In this document: positions 18,701-26,723 of the stretch, one piece after another
Numbering within the stretch: the first letter of the stretch is position 1
Layout: each line of letters starts with the position of its first letter
Source of the DNA: Spongiactinospora gelatinilytica
GTDB taxonomy: Bacteria > Actinomycetota > Actinomycetes > Streptosporangiales > Streptosporangiaceae
NCBI RefSeq assembly: GCF_003236385.1
Contig: NZ_POUA01000008.1
Span: forward strand, 1 to 51,715
DNA: 51,715 bases
Direction of reading: 5' to 3'
The notes under the pieces: model-generated
The model's database searches: none
Seen by the model: the letters and a program-made list of their open reading frames with translations, nothing else
What the model was told of the DNA's origin: nothing
Translations under genes and position numbers: made by a program

Positions 18701-19074
18701 TGACCGCTCCTCGACCGGCCGAACCGCACGTCGAGGTCGAACTCGTCGAGAGGGCGGCCCGTCCGAGTTCTGGTGAACTCCACCATCGCGTCGCGGCGCA
18801 GGGACACCTGGGTGGCCTCCTCGCCGCGGAACGGCTCCTCGTCGCGGGCGACCGTGGTCATGTCGATGACGTCGCCGGTGCTGAACTCCGCGTAGTAGTC
18901 GAGTGCGCGCGTGAAGTACAGCCGCCGGTGGTCCGGCCGGTCGCTGTCGCCTAGAAAGCCGGTCATACGCAGAACCGCCGCCGGCGCCTGCGCCGGATCG
19001 GGCCGCCCCCTCTCCACGATCGGGTCCTGCGATCTGCCGGCGCTTCCGGGTGCTGTCTCATCCTCGTCGGGCAT
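18496..19074 (-). CDS. Candidate FxLD-type lanthipeptide precursor (long leader), 3' end overlapping lanC
   Basis: The frame starts with ATG at 19074 (AAGGAG upstream). A leader-like region of about 110 residues includes LYFTRALDYYAEFSTGDVID and EEATQVSLRRDAMVEFTRT. Then comes FDLDVRF (112-118), matching the F-x-L-D motif of class I lanthipeptide leaders recognised by LanB. After it lies a Cys/Thr/Gly-rich candidate core: GQCIPGLTDTRDHDCQEP, GGGDCVTPGTCAGT (about 124-157). The frame has no stop until 18496, well inside lanC, so the true C-terminus is unclear. Either the two genes overlap by ~200 nt or a deletion fused the core region to lanC. Identity as precursor is an inference from motif, composition and position. 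Confidence 0.6.
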   Translation of the reverse strand: MPDEDETAPGSAGRSQDPIVERGRPDPAQAPAAVLRMTGFLGDSDRPDHRRLYFTRALDYYAEFSTGDVIDMTTVARDEEPFRGEEATQVSLRRDAMVEFTRTRTGRPLDEFDLDVRFGRSRSGQCIPGLTDTRDHDCQEPTAAGGGDCVTPGTCAGTVHATGGCSPRWTTPWHPSPRRSAGGSAKPASRAP

Positions 19075-19138
19075 CGCCTGCGCTCCTTGACGTCCGCGGT
19101 TACCGGGTCGCCGGGGCGTGGGCCCCGCGACCCCTTGA

Positions 19139-20701
19139 TCAGCGCTCCAGCAGGGCGCCCAGGCGGCGGCCGGACTCCTCGACCATCGCCCGTACCATCT
19201 CGGCGACGGTCTCCTCCGGCCTGTGGGGCACGGGGCTCAGGAACGCGGCGGGCGGCACCGGGCCTAGTGCCCGCAGCACCAGGTTCCTCGTCCGCAGGAA
19301 TGCCTCGGCACTGTCGCGGAACGACGCCCCCGAGGATTCGAGCTCGGTGAGCACCCTGTCCTGGTCCTGAAGCTCGTGCCCCTGACCGCTCGGCTCGCCG
19401 GTCGCGGCCAGAACGGCGAGGCAACCGCTGATCTCCTGCCTCGCGGCACTCCGCAGGTCGGCGGCGTCCTCATCGGCGCGTCCGGCGTCCGGCCGGGACA
19501 GAGCCCTCCGGATCGTGTCCGCTTCACGCTCGTACAGGTCGAGCACGAGGTGCGCGTACGCGCCCTCCGGCGCGGGCGACGGGTCGAACGCCTCGTTGAT
19601 CCCGCCCAGCCAGCGCAGGAAGAGCCGGCCACCGGCTCCGAGCCGTTCCGTATGCCGGCCGAGACGGTGAAGGAGGTACTGGGCCCGGTCGAAGGACCGC
19701 CTTGCCTGCCGGGCGGGATCCGCGCCGGTGATCGGCCCGTACCGGTCGGCCAGTTCCTCGTGCCTCGCGGCCACGGTGGAGTGGAACAGCGCCAAGGTGG
19801 TGTAGACGTGGCTGACGGTGAGGGCACGATCGAGCGGCCAGCCCTCACCCGCCTCCGGCCTGGCCCTGTTCCAGTGCGGACGGATCAGCGGCGACGCCGC
19901 CGCGTCGTAGTCCTCGTCCAGCAGGGAGTGGGTGTGCTCAAGGTCGGTGAACTTGACGTGCATCGCCTCGTGAAGGAGATACTCGGCGGCCTGCCACGCG
20001 TCGCCCAGCACGGCGGCCGACAGGAAGATCACCCCTGGAATGCGGGGATGGGTGAGCGACGCGAACCCGGGCGACGCAGGGCCGGACGACAACTCCTTGC
20101 CGGCGACGACGACCAGGTGCACGTGGCTCAGCGCGCTGGGCGCGAGCATGGGGCACAGCTCGTGCAGCAGTTCCGCACCCCGCAGGAGCGTCTCGCACAG
20201 GCGGCCCTCAGGGTTCGTTAGGGTGAGCCCCTCGAAGCTCGCGGAGAAAACACGGCGGAAGAACTCTCCCAGCGGGTCCACCTCCGCCCGAGGCTCGGAC
20301 CACACCCACGTGCCCGCGGCCTCGTGCAGCCTCACCAGGTCCGCGGCGCCCTCGGCCAGCGGCGGCACGGTCGCGCGAAGACCCTGAGCCGCCGCGGTCT
20401 CCAGAACGGTGTCCAGCTCCTCCTCGGGCCAGGGCAGCCCACGGCCGCCGCGCACGGCGCTCAGCCAGGTGTCCGTCGCCACCCGCACCGCCGGGTCGCC
20501 CAGCACCTGATGGTGCCGGTCGCCGCAGGCGTCCTCCTGTGCGGTGAGCAGCAGATGCGCGCCCTTGGAGTGCTCCTTGAGGAGGAGCAGGCGGTGGCGG
20601 TAGTGAAGGCGGGCGCGCTGACGGATGTAGTCGCAGTCGCCGAACGGGCGGTCGCCAGCGAGGATCTCCTCCATCTGCCGCCTCGCCTGAGTGGTGTTCA
20701 C
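19139..20701 (-). CDS. HExxH-motif putative peptide-modifying enzyme (aKG-HExxH-type peptide beta-hydroxylase family)
   Basis: 520 aa from the GTG at 20701 (VNTTQARRQMEEIL). The diagnostic feature is EYLLHEAMHVKFTDLEH, whose HEAMH (about residues 244-248) supplies metal ligands, followed later by LYEREADTIRR-type helices. The family was defined as a HExxH-containing putative peptide modification protein found beside RiPP precursors. Some members are iron/2-oxoglutarate-dependent beta-hydroxylases. Here it lies between a 61-aa peptide gene (8-nt gap upstream) and the FxLD precursor-like gene (~64 nt downstream), in one operon with lanC and lanB. Its substrate is presumably one of these peptides; which one cannot be told. 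Confidence 0.8.
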   Translation of the reverse strand: MNTTQARRQMEEILAGDRPFGDCDYIRQRARLHYRHRLLLLKEHSKGAHLLLTAQEDACGDRHHQVLGDPAVRVATDTWLSAVRGGRGLPWPEEELDTVLETAAAQGLRATVPPLAEGAADLVRLHEAAGTWVWSEPRAEVDPLGEFFRRVFSASFEGLTLTNPEGRLCETLLRGAELLHELCPMLAPSALSHVHLVVVAGKELSSGPASPGFASLTHPRIPGVIFLSAAVLGDAWQAAEYLLHEAMHVKFTDLEHTHSLLDEDYDAAASPLIRPHWNRARPEAGEGWPLDRALTVSHVYTTLALFHSTVAARHEELADRYGPITGADPARQARRSFDRAQYLLHRLGRHTERLGAGGRLFLRWLGGINEAFDPSPAPEGAYAHLVLDLYEREADTIRRALSRPDAGRADEDAADLRSAARQEISGCLAVLAATGEPSGQGHELQDQDRVLTELESSGASFRDSAEAFLRTRNLVLRALGPVPPAAFLSPVPHRPEETVAEMVRAMVEESGRRLGALLER

Positions 20702-20709
20702 CGGGCGCC

Positions 20710-20895
20710 TCAGCGCGGGGGCCCGGAGTCGTACATGGCGGCGCAGTACAGGACGGGGCATCTGACCCTGGCCGTGCCTGCGGCTCCCTCGTCCTTGTCG
20801 CACAACGCTCTCAGATCGTCCTCGGAGAGCTGGCTCTCGACGATCTCTGCTTCGGTGATGCGCAGGACCATCGGCCCCTTGATGTGCTGGCCCAT
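20710..20895 (-). CDS. 61-aa peptide, candidate RiPP precursor
   Basis: Starts MGQHIKGPMVLRITEAEIVE at an ATG with GGGAG six bases upstream. The N-terminal 35 residues are acidic and helical (EAEIVESQLSEDDLRALCDK), like many RiPP leaders. The C-terminal part has two more Cys and ends CPVLYCAAMYDSGPPR. It is first in the operon, immediately before the HExxH gene. Few Ser/Thr are available for lanthionine formation, so if it is a precursor it may be the hydroxylase substrate instead. A small accessory protein is the alternative. Confidence 0.5.
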   Translation of the reverse strand: MGQHIKGPMVLRITEAEIVESQLSEDDLRALCDKDEGAAGTARVRCPVLYCAAMYDSGPPR

Positions 20896-21501
20896 CGGTA
20901 CTCCCACTCAGCGGGCTCATCGGATCGATGCTTGTCCTGCTCGAAGTCGGGCAAGCGAGAACCATCGGCTTCTCCAAGGTTCTTCCACCCGGACGCGGGC
21001 CATCATGGCTGCTTGCCGGTGATCAGGCAGAGACGTTGCGCGGTGGCGAGGGAAGGAGACGGCCAGGATCGCCGTCACATCCGAACGGGAGCCGGGCCGC
21101 GGGTTTCGACCGTGTCAACGCGGTCGACCTGCCCGGCATCTTGACGTGCCAAAAGCACGAACTGCGGGTGCCTTCAACGGACGTGTCACCAGCCGCAAAC
21201 GAGGGCTACAGGCGCGGTCACCGGACGATCCGACCCGCCGGGGCGTTGAGTAACGTGTTGCAAAGTCGAGTGTTCAACAACTCCGACAGCACCCGTTTCT
21301 CTACGCCGAGAGGATGAACGCGGCTCCCGAACCTGCGCCCGGACGGCGTCTCGCCCGGGGCTTTGCTCACGGTCACCCTCCCCCCGCTGCGCCCCGACGG
21401 CCGGTCATGCCCCTGGTGCAGCCGGGGGAGAAGCCGCCGGTGAGTTCACCGCGTTCCCTGGTGGGACGCCGCTTCAAGGCTCGCTCGGCGAGGACCCGCC
21501 G
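20896..21501. other. 600-bp upstream region of the RiPP operon
   Basis: No convincing gene on either strand. The leader and promoter of the RiPP operon should lie in the first few hundred bases (reverse strand); TTGAAC near 21275 could be a -35 element but no matching -10 was clear. The stretch 21320-21500 is GC-rich, low-complexity coding-like debris preceding the resolvase fragment. Confidence 0.4.
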
Positions 21502-21615
21502 GTGCCCGAACCCGCCCCCAGCGGCGCGCTGATCGGATACGCCCGCGTGTCCACCCGTGACCAGCGCCCAGACCGCCAGTTGGCCGCGCTCATCGCAGCG
21601 GACTGCACCCGCATC
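21502..21615 (+). pseudogene. Serine recombinase (resolvase) N-terminal fragment
   Basis: About 38 codons starting at GTG 21502 read GALIGYARVSTRDQRPDRQL, including the catalytic serine of the YARVST motif, then AALIAADCTRIW. After that the homology ends and the frame runs into unrelated Ser/Arg-rich text. This is a scrap of a Tn3-resolvase/invertase-type gene and cannot be active. Confidence 0.7.
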
Positions 21616-21817
21616 TGGGTCACCCCCGCGGCGGCCCGTGAGCGTTCGACCGCCGCAGCGAACTCGCGCTCGGGCGCGCTCGATTCCCGACGTACCGACT
21701 CCACCCGCGCTCCTCACCCTGCGGCCCCGAAGTCCCGTCCCCCCGATGTTCCCACCCTTGTCCCACCTCTGGCGGGAACATCGGAGGCGATCCCAGGCTG
21801 TGGGCATGGAGGTAGTG

Positions 21818-22075
21818 ATGTTCGATCCCCTGTTCATGATCCCGATCGCCCTCACCCTGCCCGGAACGGTCTACCGATCGCACCGGCCAGCACGCCGTGC
21901 CACGATCGGCGGCGGCCAGACGTTGACCGCCTTGGTGGTGCTCCTGATCACTCTTCGCGGCACCACCCCGGCGCAGCGGGTCAAGCTCATCGCGTACCTG
22001 CCCGACTTGCCCGCCGCCCTGAGCACGCCCACCACGCTTCCCTCCGGGTCGCGAGCACGGTCAACCGAGCCTTAA
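21818..22075 (+). CDS. Small putative membrane protein
   Basis: 85 aa starting MFDPLFMIPIALTLPG, with a ribosome binding site GGAGGT before the ATG. Two hydrophobic stretches (PLFMIPIALTL and TALVVLLITL) are followed by RGTTPAQRVKLIAYLPDLPAAL, a pattern seen in small actinobacterial membrane proteins of unknown role. No partner gene is obvious. Confidence 0.4.
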   Translation: MFDPLFMIPIALTLPGTVYRSHRPARRATIGGGQTLTALVVLLITLRGTTPAQRVKLIAYLPDLPAALSTPTTLPSGSRARSTEP

Positions 22076-22202
22076 TGCAGGAGCTCATCGGCACAAGCGG
22101 GCGCTGGAGAACCTTCCCAGGCGGGGCTGAGGGGGCCGCCTTCGCTCACCGGGCCCAAGGGGCGACAGGTCCGAGCGAATGCCGGCCAGAGGTGGCAAGG
22201 AT

Positions 22203-22337
22203 ATGGAACCGCCCTACCAGGAGAGCCGGAAGGGGCATCGTAAGGGAGCTTCCAAATCGAGGAGCGACAAGCACCAGAAGGTCGACCGCCACGGCGGGCG
22301 ACGCAGAAATCCCAATTTCAACAAGCGGCAGAATTAA
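22203..22337 (+). CDS. Very basic 44-aa protein
   Basis: ATG at 22203 with AAGGAT just before it; reads MEPPYQESRKGHRKGASKSR and ends NPNFNKRQN before TAA. Lys/Arg/His make up about 40% of residues, suggesting nucleic-acid binding. It precedes the Sel1/TPR-like gene by 47 nt and may be co-transcribed. No family recognised; the start signal, composition and clean stop are the only support. Confidence 0.45.
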   Translation: MEPPYQESRKGHRKGASKSRSDKHQKVDRHGGRRRNPNFNKRQN

Positions 22338-22384
22338 CCCCGTATGCGCTAGATCTCAAAGATCCATAAGGGGAGGGTGGCCGG

Positions 22385-23122
22385 ATGGACACCGACGATC
22401 TGATGGACCCTGCCGACCGGTTCGCCGAGGAGGAGCGATACGAAGAGGCCGCCGAGCTCTACGCGCTGGCCGCACGCGCGGGCGAGGTCGGCGCGGAGGT
22501 GAAGCATGCCTCGGCGCTGTTCTTCCTGGAGGACTACCCGGCGGCCGAGAGGATCCTGCGCGAGGCCATGGCCCACCAGGATCCGGACGCCTTTGACTGG
22601 CTCGCCGACGTCCTGGTACGGACCGGCCGTGCGGCGGAGGCGGCGCAGGTCATGGCGCAGGCGGCCGAGCTAGGGTTGCCGGGAGCAGTGCTGCGGGTGG
22701 GGGCGATCTGGGCCGACTCGGTGGGCGACCGCGCGACCGCCGAGCAGTGGTACCGCAGGGCCCTCGATCAGGGGGTGCCGGGGGCCAGGAACGACTACGG
22801 GGCTTTCCTGTCCGATGACGAGTCGCGCTGGGCTGAGGCCGAGCGGATGTTCCTGGAGGCGGTCGAGGAGGGCGACGACCTCGCCTTGGGCAATCTCGGC
22901 GGGTTGGAACTGGACCGGGGGAACCTGGAAGCGGCGATCGGCTGGCTGGAGCGCGGCGTGGCGGCCGGAGCGGACCGATCCTCGGCGCTGTTGAAGCTCG
23001 CCGAGGCTCAGGAGCAGCTCGGCCGTGATGACGAGGCACGGCAGAACTACGAAGGGTCAGCCTCAAGGAGGAACACTTCCTGCCTCTGCAACTTCATCAG
23101 CAGCAGCAGTCGTTCCCGATAG
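22385..23122 (+). CDS. Sel1/TPR-repeat protein, 3' end altered at the IS110 junction
   Basis: Reads MDTDDLMDPADRFAEEERYE and consists of tandem ~35-residue helical repeats: AAELYALAARAGEVGAEV, AAERILREAMAHQDPDAF, AAEQWYRRALDQGVPGA, AERMFLEAVEEGDDLAL, AAIGWLERGVAAGADRS. This is a Sel1/TPR solenoid, normally a protein-protein scaffold. GGAGGG precedes the ATG. The repeat pattern stops at DDEARQNYE (about 23053), exactly where the first 86-bp direct repeat begins; the last ~20 residues (GSASRRNTSC...) are therefore probably not original. The repeat read one base over gives VSLKEEHFLPLQLHQQQQ, which could be the displaced natural end. Confidence 0.75.
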   Translation: MDTDDLMDPADRFAEEERYEEAAELYALAARAGEVGAEVKHASALFFLEDYPAAERILREAMAHQDPDAFDWLADVLVRTGRAAEAAQVMAQAAELGLPGAVLRVGAIWADSVGDRATAEQWYRRALDQGVPGARNDYGAFLSDDESRWAEAERMFLEAVEEGDDLALGNLGGLELDRGNLEAAIGWLERGVAAGADRSSALLKLAEAQEQLGRDDEARQNYEGSASRRNTSCLCNFISSSSRSR

Positions 23123-23137
23123 CACAGTCTCACTGAT
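23052..23137. repeat. 86-bp direct repeat, copy 1 (flanks IS110 remnant)
   Basis: Begins AAGGGTCAGCCTCAAGGAGG and ends AGTCTCACTGAT. It matches 24080-24166 apart from an A/G change, a CG/GA change and one inserted base. The two copies bracket the rearranged IS110 transposase. Confidence 0.9.
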
Positions 23138-23306
23138 GCTTCTATGGCTTGTCAAGAGAGCACGGGCGATTCGGCTGCTGGTGCCTGAGGGCGGACGATG
23201 ACCTTGTAGAGCTGGCGGGCGACGTATCGCTTCAGACAGCGGATGATCTCTCTCTTGGAGAGCCCCTCGGCGGTCCTGCGCTCGACATAGGCGCGGGTGG
23301 GTGGGC

Positions 23307-23403
23307 CGCAGGACATGCGTGACAGCACGACGACGTACAGAGCTCGATTGGCCTGCCGGTCGCCGCCATGGTTGAGCCGGTGGCGCCGCGTTCTGCCGCT
23401 GGA
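23307..23403. repeat. 97-bp perfect direct repeat inside IS110 transposase, copy 1
   Basis: Runs from CGCAGGACATGCGTGACAGC to TTCTGCCGCTGGA and is identical to 23553-23649. This is the natural position in the C-terminal domain. Confidence 0.93.
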
Positions 23404-23552
23404 AGCAGGGACGGGCGACACCCCGCACAGGGCCGCGAACGACCCCTCCGAGCTCAGCCGCTCCGGATTGTCACCACATGTGACCGGTAGTTGTGCAGCG
23501 GTCTCAACACCCACGCCCTTGATGGCCGGCAACTCGGGCCGGGCCTGCTCAT

Positions 23553-23649
23553 CGCAGGACATGCGTGACAGCACGACGACGTACAGAGCTCGATTGGCCT
23601 GCCGGTCGCCGCCATGGTTGAGCCGGTGGCGCCGCGTTCTGCCGCTGGA
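23553..23649. repeat. 97-bp perfect direct repeat inside IS110 transposase, copy 2
   Basis: Second identical copy, 246 bp from the first and in the same reading frame. It occupies the place where the central region of the transposase should be. Confidence 0.93.
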
Positions 23650-24079
23650 TAGGGCGGCACCGTAGGAGCCGGTACCCTCCACCCCCACCGCCTGTAGCCG
23701 GCCGAAGGAACGCATCCACTCCAGTAGGTCCGCATATCCCGCTCGGGTCGCTGAAAACTCGCGATCGGCGACCCTGCGCCCGTTCATCAGCACCACTGCG
23801 GCGTGGTGCGTGTCGGCATGGGTGTCGACCCCGCCCACGATCCGTCGCGCCTTGGGCTTCTTGAACTCCGTCATGTGCACCCTTATCGGCTGGGCGATAT
23901 CCGAAGGCGGTGCGCGCCGGGGTGGCCGAGCAGGCAGACCAGTGACGGGACGGGTTCTCTCGTCGAGGTTTCTATCAAGCCATACACCGGCCGGCCCGAC
24001 ACACACCTTCGGGAGTGCTCCCCCGGGAAGAGGCGACAGATCGTGCCGATGGCACCAGGATGCCCGGGCCAGGTAGAAC

Positions 24080-24166
24080 AAGGGTCAGCCTCAGGGAGGA
24101 ACACTTCCTGCCTCTGCAACTTCATCAGCAGCAGCAGTGATTCCCGATAGCACCAGTCTCACTGAT
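24080..24166. repeat. 87-bp direct repeat, copy 2 (flanks IS110 remnant)
   Basis: Matches 23052-23137 almost perfectly. Read forward it gives VSLREEHFLPLQLHQQQQ and a stop, so the repeat may be a duplicated gene end. Confidence 0.9.
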
Positions 24167-24181
24167 AGAACAGCATCCAAG

Positions 24182-24231
24182 GCCCCTGGTTGTACTGGTT
24201 GATCTTGGTCGACAACCCTTCTACCAGGGGC
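24182..24231. repeat. Inverted repeat GCCCCTGGT...ACCAGGGGC
   Basis: Nine-base arms at 24182-24190 and 24223-24231 enclose about 32 nt (which include GGTTG/CAACC). It lies between the IS110 repeat and the dnd terminator. It could be the end of another element or a structured RNA; there is no T-run. Confidence 0.6.
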
Positions 24232-24310
24232 TATCTGCGTTGTGGATCAAGAGCCATCATCCGTTGCGAGCCTGTGACCTGCGGCGCCACGGTGAAAAAG
24301 GCTCCGTGAC

Positions 24311-24345
24311 GCCTCTTGCCTTCCCGTCGAAACGAAGGCAAGAGG
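24311..24345 (-). terminator. Terminator hairpin at the end of the dndBCDE operon
   Basis: A perfect 13-bp stem GCCTCTTGCCTTC / GAAGGCAAGAGGC with a 9-nt loop lies 23 nt past the dndE stop. It lacks a strong T-run on the reverse strand but is the only strong hairpin there. It may also insulate the island from forward read-through. Confidence 0.7.
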
Positions 24346-24367
24346 CGCAAATCTCCAGCCTTAGGAT

Positions 24368-24745
24368 CTAAACAACAACAATCTTTATCAGATCATCCAC
24401 GGAATTAAGGTCACGTCGTCCCGCCAGATACCCAATGCCGCGATGCAAATGCGTGATGAGAGTCCTCCCGCAAGCTTCTTCGGTTGGTTCGCTGCCATCA
24501 CGCAGACACCGGGATCTGATCAACGCCACATATATGTCTCCGCAAGCTCCAGCGAAGGTTCGCCAAGACATCTCGATGTTGGAATCGGTAACAACGTCGC
24601 GCACCAGCGGGGGCGTTTCGTCCTGCAAAGATACAGCTAGAGCCCAGCGGCACAGGACGTTCCAGTTCTTTATGCCAGTGACTCGTTTGAGCTTGATCAG
24701 CTGATCCTTTGCCGGTTGGGACAACCGGATTGTATCAAGCGACAT
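24368..24745 (-). CDS. dndE: DNA phosphorothioation protein DndE
   Basis: 125 aa starting MSLDTIRLSQPAKDQLIKLK, the typical DndE opening, followed by TGIKNWNVLCRWALAVSLQD and a C-terminal TLITHLHRGIGYLAGR. DndE is a small DNA-binding member of the sulfur-modification complex with DndC and DndD. It overlaps the end of dndD by 11 nt and is the last gene of the operon, with a hairpin just behind. The length is normal. Confidence 0.88.
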   Translation of the reverse strand: MSLDTIRLSQPAKDQLIKLKRVTGIKNWNVLCRWALAVSLQDETPPLVRDVVTDSNIEMSWRTFAGACGDIYVALIRSRCLRDGSEPTEEACGRTLITHLHRGIGYLAGRRDLNSVDDLIKIVVV

Positions 24746-26723
24746 ACCGAGTCTTCCCCCATCCGTATCCGCGTTCGATCGTGGTTGTGAACGTCGAGTC
24801 GTGGTAGACCAATGTGTACGTCTGGGCGATCGACGGAATGAGGCGCTGCAGCAGCTCATCGTCGATTTCCTCGTCTGTCGACAGCAGAAGCACTTGGTGG
24901 CTCGCTTGCGGGAAGTAACGCTCAACAAGATTCTGTCTGTGCCGACTATCCAGTCGACCCAGCGGAGTATCGATGACGCTCGGGAGCCTGTTGCCCGCTA
25001 CGCGAGCTAGACCCCAGAGGAGAGATACCGCCAAGAGCTGACGCTCGCCGGCGCTCAGGCGTGCAGGATTGAGGTCATCGCCGTCCGCGCCAATCAAGGT
25101 CAAGGTGAACTTGCTAGTGTCGATACGTAGGTCCCTGACCAGGCCGTCCTTGCGCATTAGGCGGTTGAAGCTGTCTAGTACAGCAACCTCCAACCGACTG
25201 ATATGACGTTGCAGCAGGAGCTCTCCGAATTTGTCCAAAGTGTTACGAGCGCGGCCGGAGTATGAAACCAAACGGGCACGGTGCTCGATCTCGGCTAGTC
25301 CCTTGGCTCGTTTGGCATATGCCTTCTCGCGGGCTGCCTGGAGCTGCGTGTGTTCCCGGCCGCGTGCGGCGTGAGCCTCCTCCGTGGCGTGCAGTTCCCT
25401 CTCGAGGTCTTCCACGCGCTGACGAACCTTGTCCTGTCGGGCGATCAGGTCGGCGATCGTATCTTCTGCTGGAACGCCGGCCAACTGCCGATCTAGCGCG
25501 TCGAGCTGCGCTCTGAGCTCTCCAGACTCAGTGAGCAGCTCTTCCGCATGCAGTGATTCGCTTTCAAGAACTTGGTCAAGCGAGTTGAGTTGCTGAATGC
25601 CTGTCGCCGACATCCGGATCACTCTAGGAACGCCTGCATCAGCCGCGCGCTGGGCACGGTCCTCTTCCATGAACTGGGCGATCTGCTCAAGCTGAACATC
25701 CGGTATGCCGTTGCCGAGTAGCGAGAGAATCTCATGGTCCCGCTTGTGCAGGGCGTCGAGTAGCTGCTCCGCGCGGACCGCATCTTCCTCTCGAGCTACC
25801 TGTGCACGCAGAGCCTCCAGCTGACCCTTGAGGAGGAGGAGTGGGAGCGGTCCTGCTGCAATGGTGTTGGCAAGAGTCGCGCTTACAGCTTCGAGCCGGC
25901 CTTTCGCGTGGGCACTCTCTGCTTCTAGCTCCGCCCGACGGCGGAAGAGGTCTCCCCCTTCCTTAGCGAAGGCGGCCTCGACGGCCTTCAGCTCCTTCTT
26001 TTCATGTAGGAGACCAGCTTTTGCGGAAGCGACTCGCTGAAGCGCATCTGCTCTGGCCACCTCGTTTTCCTCAAGCTGAGCTTCGATGGTAGCGATCAGC
26101 TCCAGGGCTACCTTGTCCTCTCGGCTCACCTTCTGGCGTCGTTGAAGAGCTAGCAGGTCGGTCCGCAGCTGTTCGACTGTGCTGACTCCTAGAAGCGATT
26201 GAACCGCCGACTCGATGACTGGAGCAGCCCGCTCAGGATCCGCAAGCGATTCGATCTTCTCGCCATCAAAGAAGAAGAGAGATGCGACTTCCAGCGGTAG
26301 GAGATCCTCTACATAGTCCGCCCATGTGTCACTGACGGCCTTATCGTGTTCGCCGTTGACGAAGACCGCAAGCGACTCCCGGAGGGTCTTTCCCGAGATC
26401 GACCAGTTTCGCTCAATACGGTAATGACGTTGCTCCCCTTCAATCGTGGTCGAGAACCATAGTTTCACACCTGCCTGCTTAGGCATGGCCTGACGGTTCA
26501 CGCTGTCACGGAGGAACGCGTCGTAGGAGCGATTTCCCCTACCGCTGCACCGTGCCCGGGAGCCGTACAACGCCAGTTGGATAGCATCTAGCAGCGTCGT
26601 CTTCCCGCAGCCGTTGAGACCTCCGATCAGGATGATCGGCTTGCCCGGCTTGGGATTCAGAGAGAGGACCTGCTTGCCGAGGTACGCTCCGAAGTTCTCG
26701 AGAGTGATCTCATGCAGGAGCAT
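24735..26723 (-). CDS. dndD: DNA phosphorothioation ATPase DndD
   Basis: 662 aa, SMC/Rad50-like ATPase of the sulfur-modification complex. Begins MLLHEITLENFGAYLGKQVL. Walker A is GGLNGCGKTTLL (about 34-45), a DGEKIESLADP segment follows, then a long coiled coil (about 190-470). The ABC signature is RLSAGERQLLAVSLLWG and Walker B is LPSVIDTPLGRLD near the C-terminus. An ATG 15 nt upstream (26738) is also in frame; 26723 is preferred because GAAGAGAG precedes it and the family starts this way. It overlaps dndC by 14 nt. Confidence 0.92.
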   Translation of the reverse strand: MLLHEITLENFGAYLGKQVLSLNPKPGKPIILIGGLNGCGKTTLLDAIQLALYGSRARCSGRGNRSYDAFLRDSVNRQAMPKQAGVKLWFSTTIEGEQRHYRIERNWSISGKTLRESLAVFVNGEHDKAVSDTWADYVEDLLPLEVASLFFFDGEKIESLADPERAAPVIESAVQSLLGVSTVEQLRTDLLALQRRQKVSREDKVALELIATIEAQLEENEVARADALQRVASAKAGLLHEKKELKAVEAAFAKEGGDLFRRRAELEAESAHAKGRLEAVSATLANTIAAGPLPLLLLKGQLEALRAQVAREEDAVRAEQLLDALHKRDHEILSLLGNGIPDVQLEQIAQFMEEDRAQRAADAGVPRVIRMSATGIQQLNSLDQVLESESLHAEELLTESGELRAQLDALDRQLAGVPAEDTIADLIARQDKVRQRVEDLERELHATEEAHAARGREHTQLQAAREKAYAKRAKGLAEIEHRARLVSYSGRARNTLDKFGELLLQRHISRLEVAVLDSFNRLMRKDGLVRDLRIDTSKFTLTLIGADGDDLNPARLSAGERQLLAVSLLWGLARVAGNRLPSVIDTPLGRLDSRHRQNLVERYFPQASHQVLLLSTDEEIDDELLQRLIPSIAQTYTLVYHDSTFTTTIERGYGWGKTRYVA

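Larger units (their letters stand above)
23152..23874 (-). pseudogene. IS110-family transposase with deleted centre and internal duplication
   Basis: Starts MTEFKKPKARRIVGGVDTHA, containing the first acidic residue of the IS110 DEDD RuvC-like site. It then has GVEGTGSYGAAL and the C-terminal transposase_20 part (ELPAIKGVGVETAAQLPVT, FAALCGVSPVPASSGRTRRH, RLNHGGDRQANRALYVVVLS). Only 240 aa remain of the usual ~350-400. The central part is replaced by a second copy of the segment SSGRTRRHRLNHGGD..., so SSGRT...SRMSC occurs twice. The frame is open but the catalytic centre is incomplete; it is most likely inactive. Confidence 0.85.
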
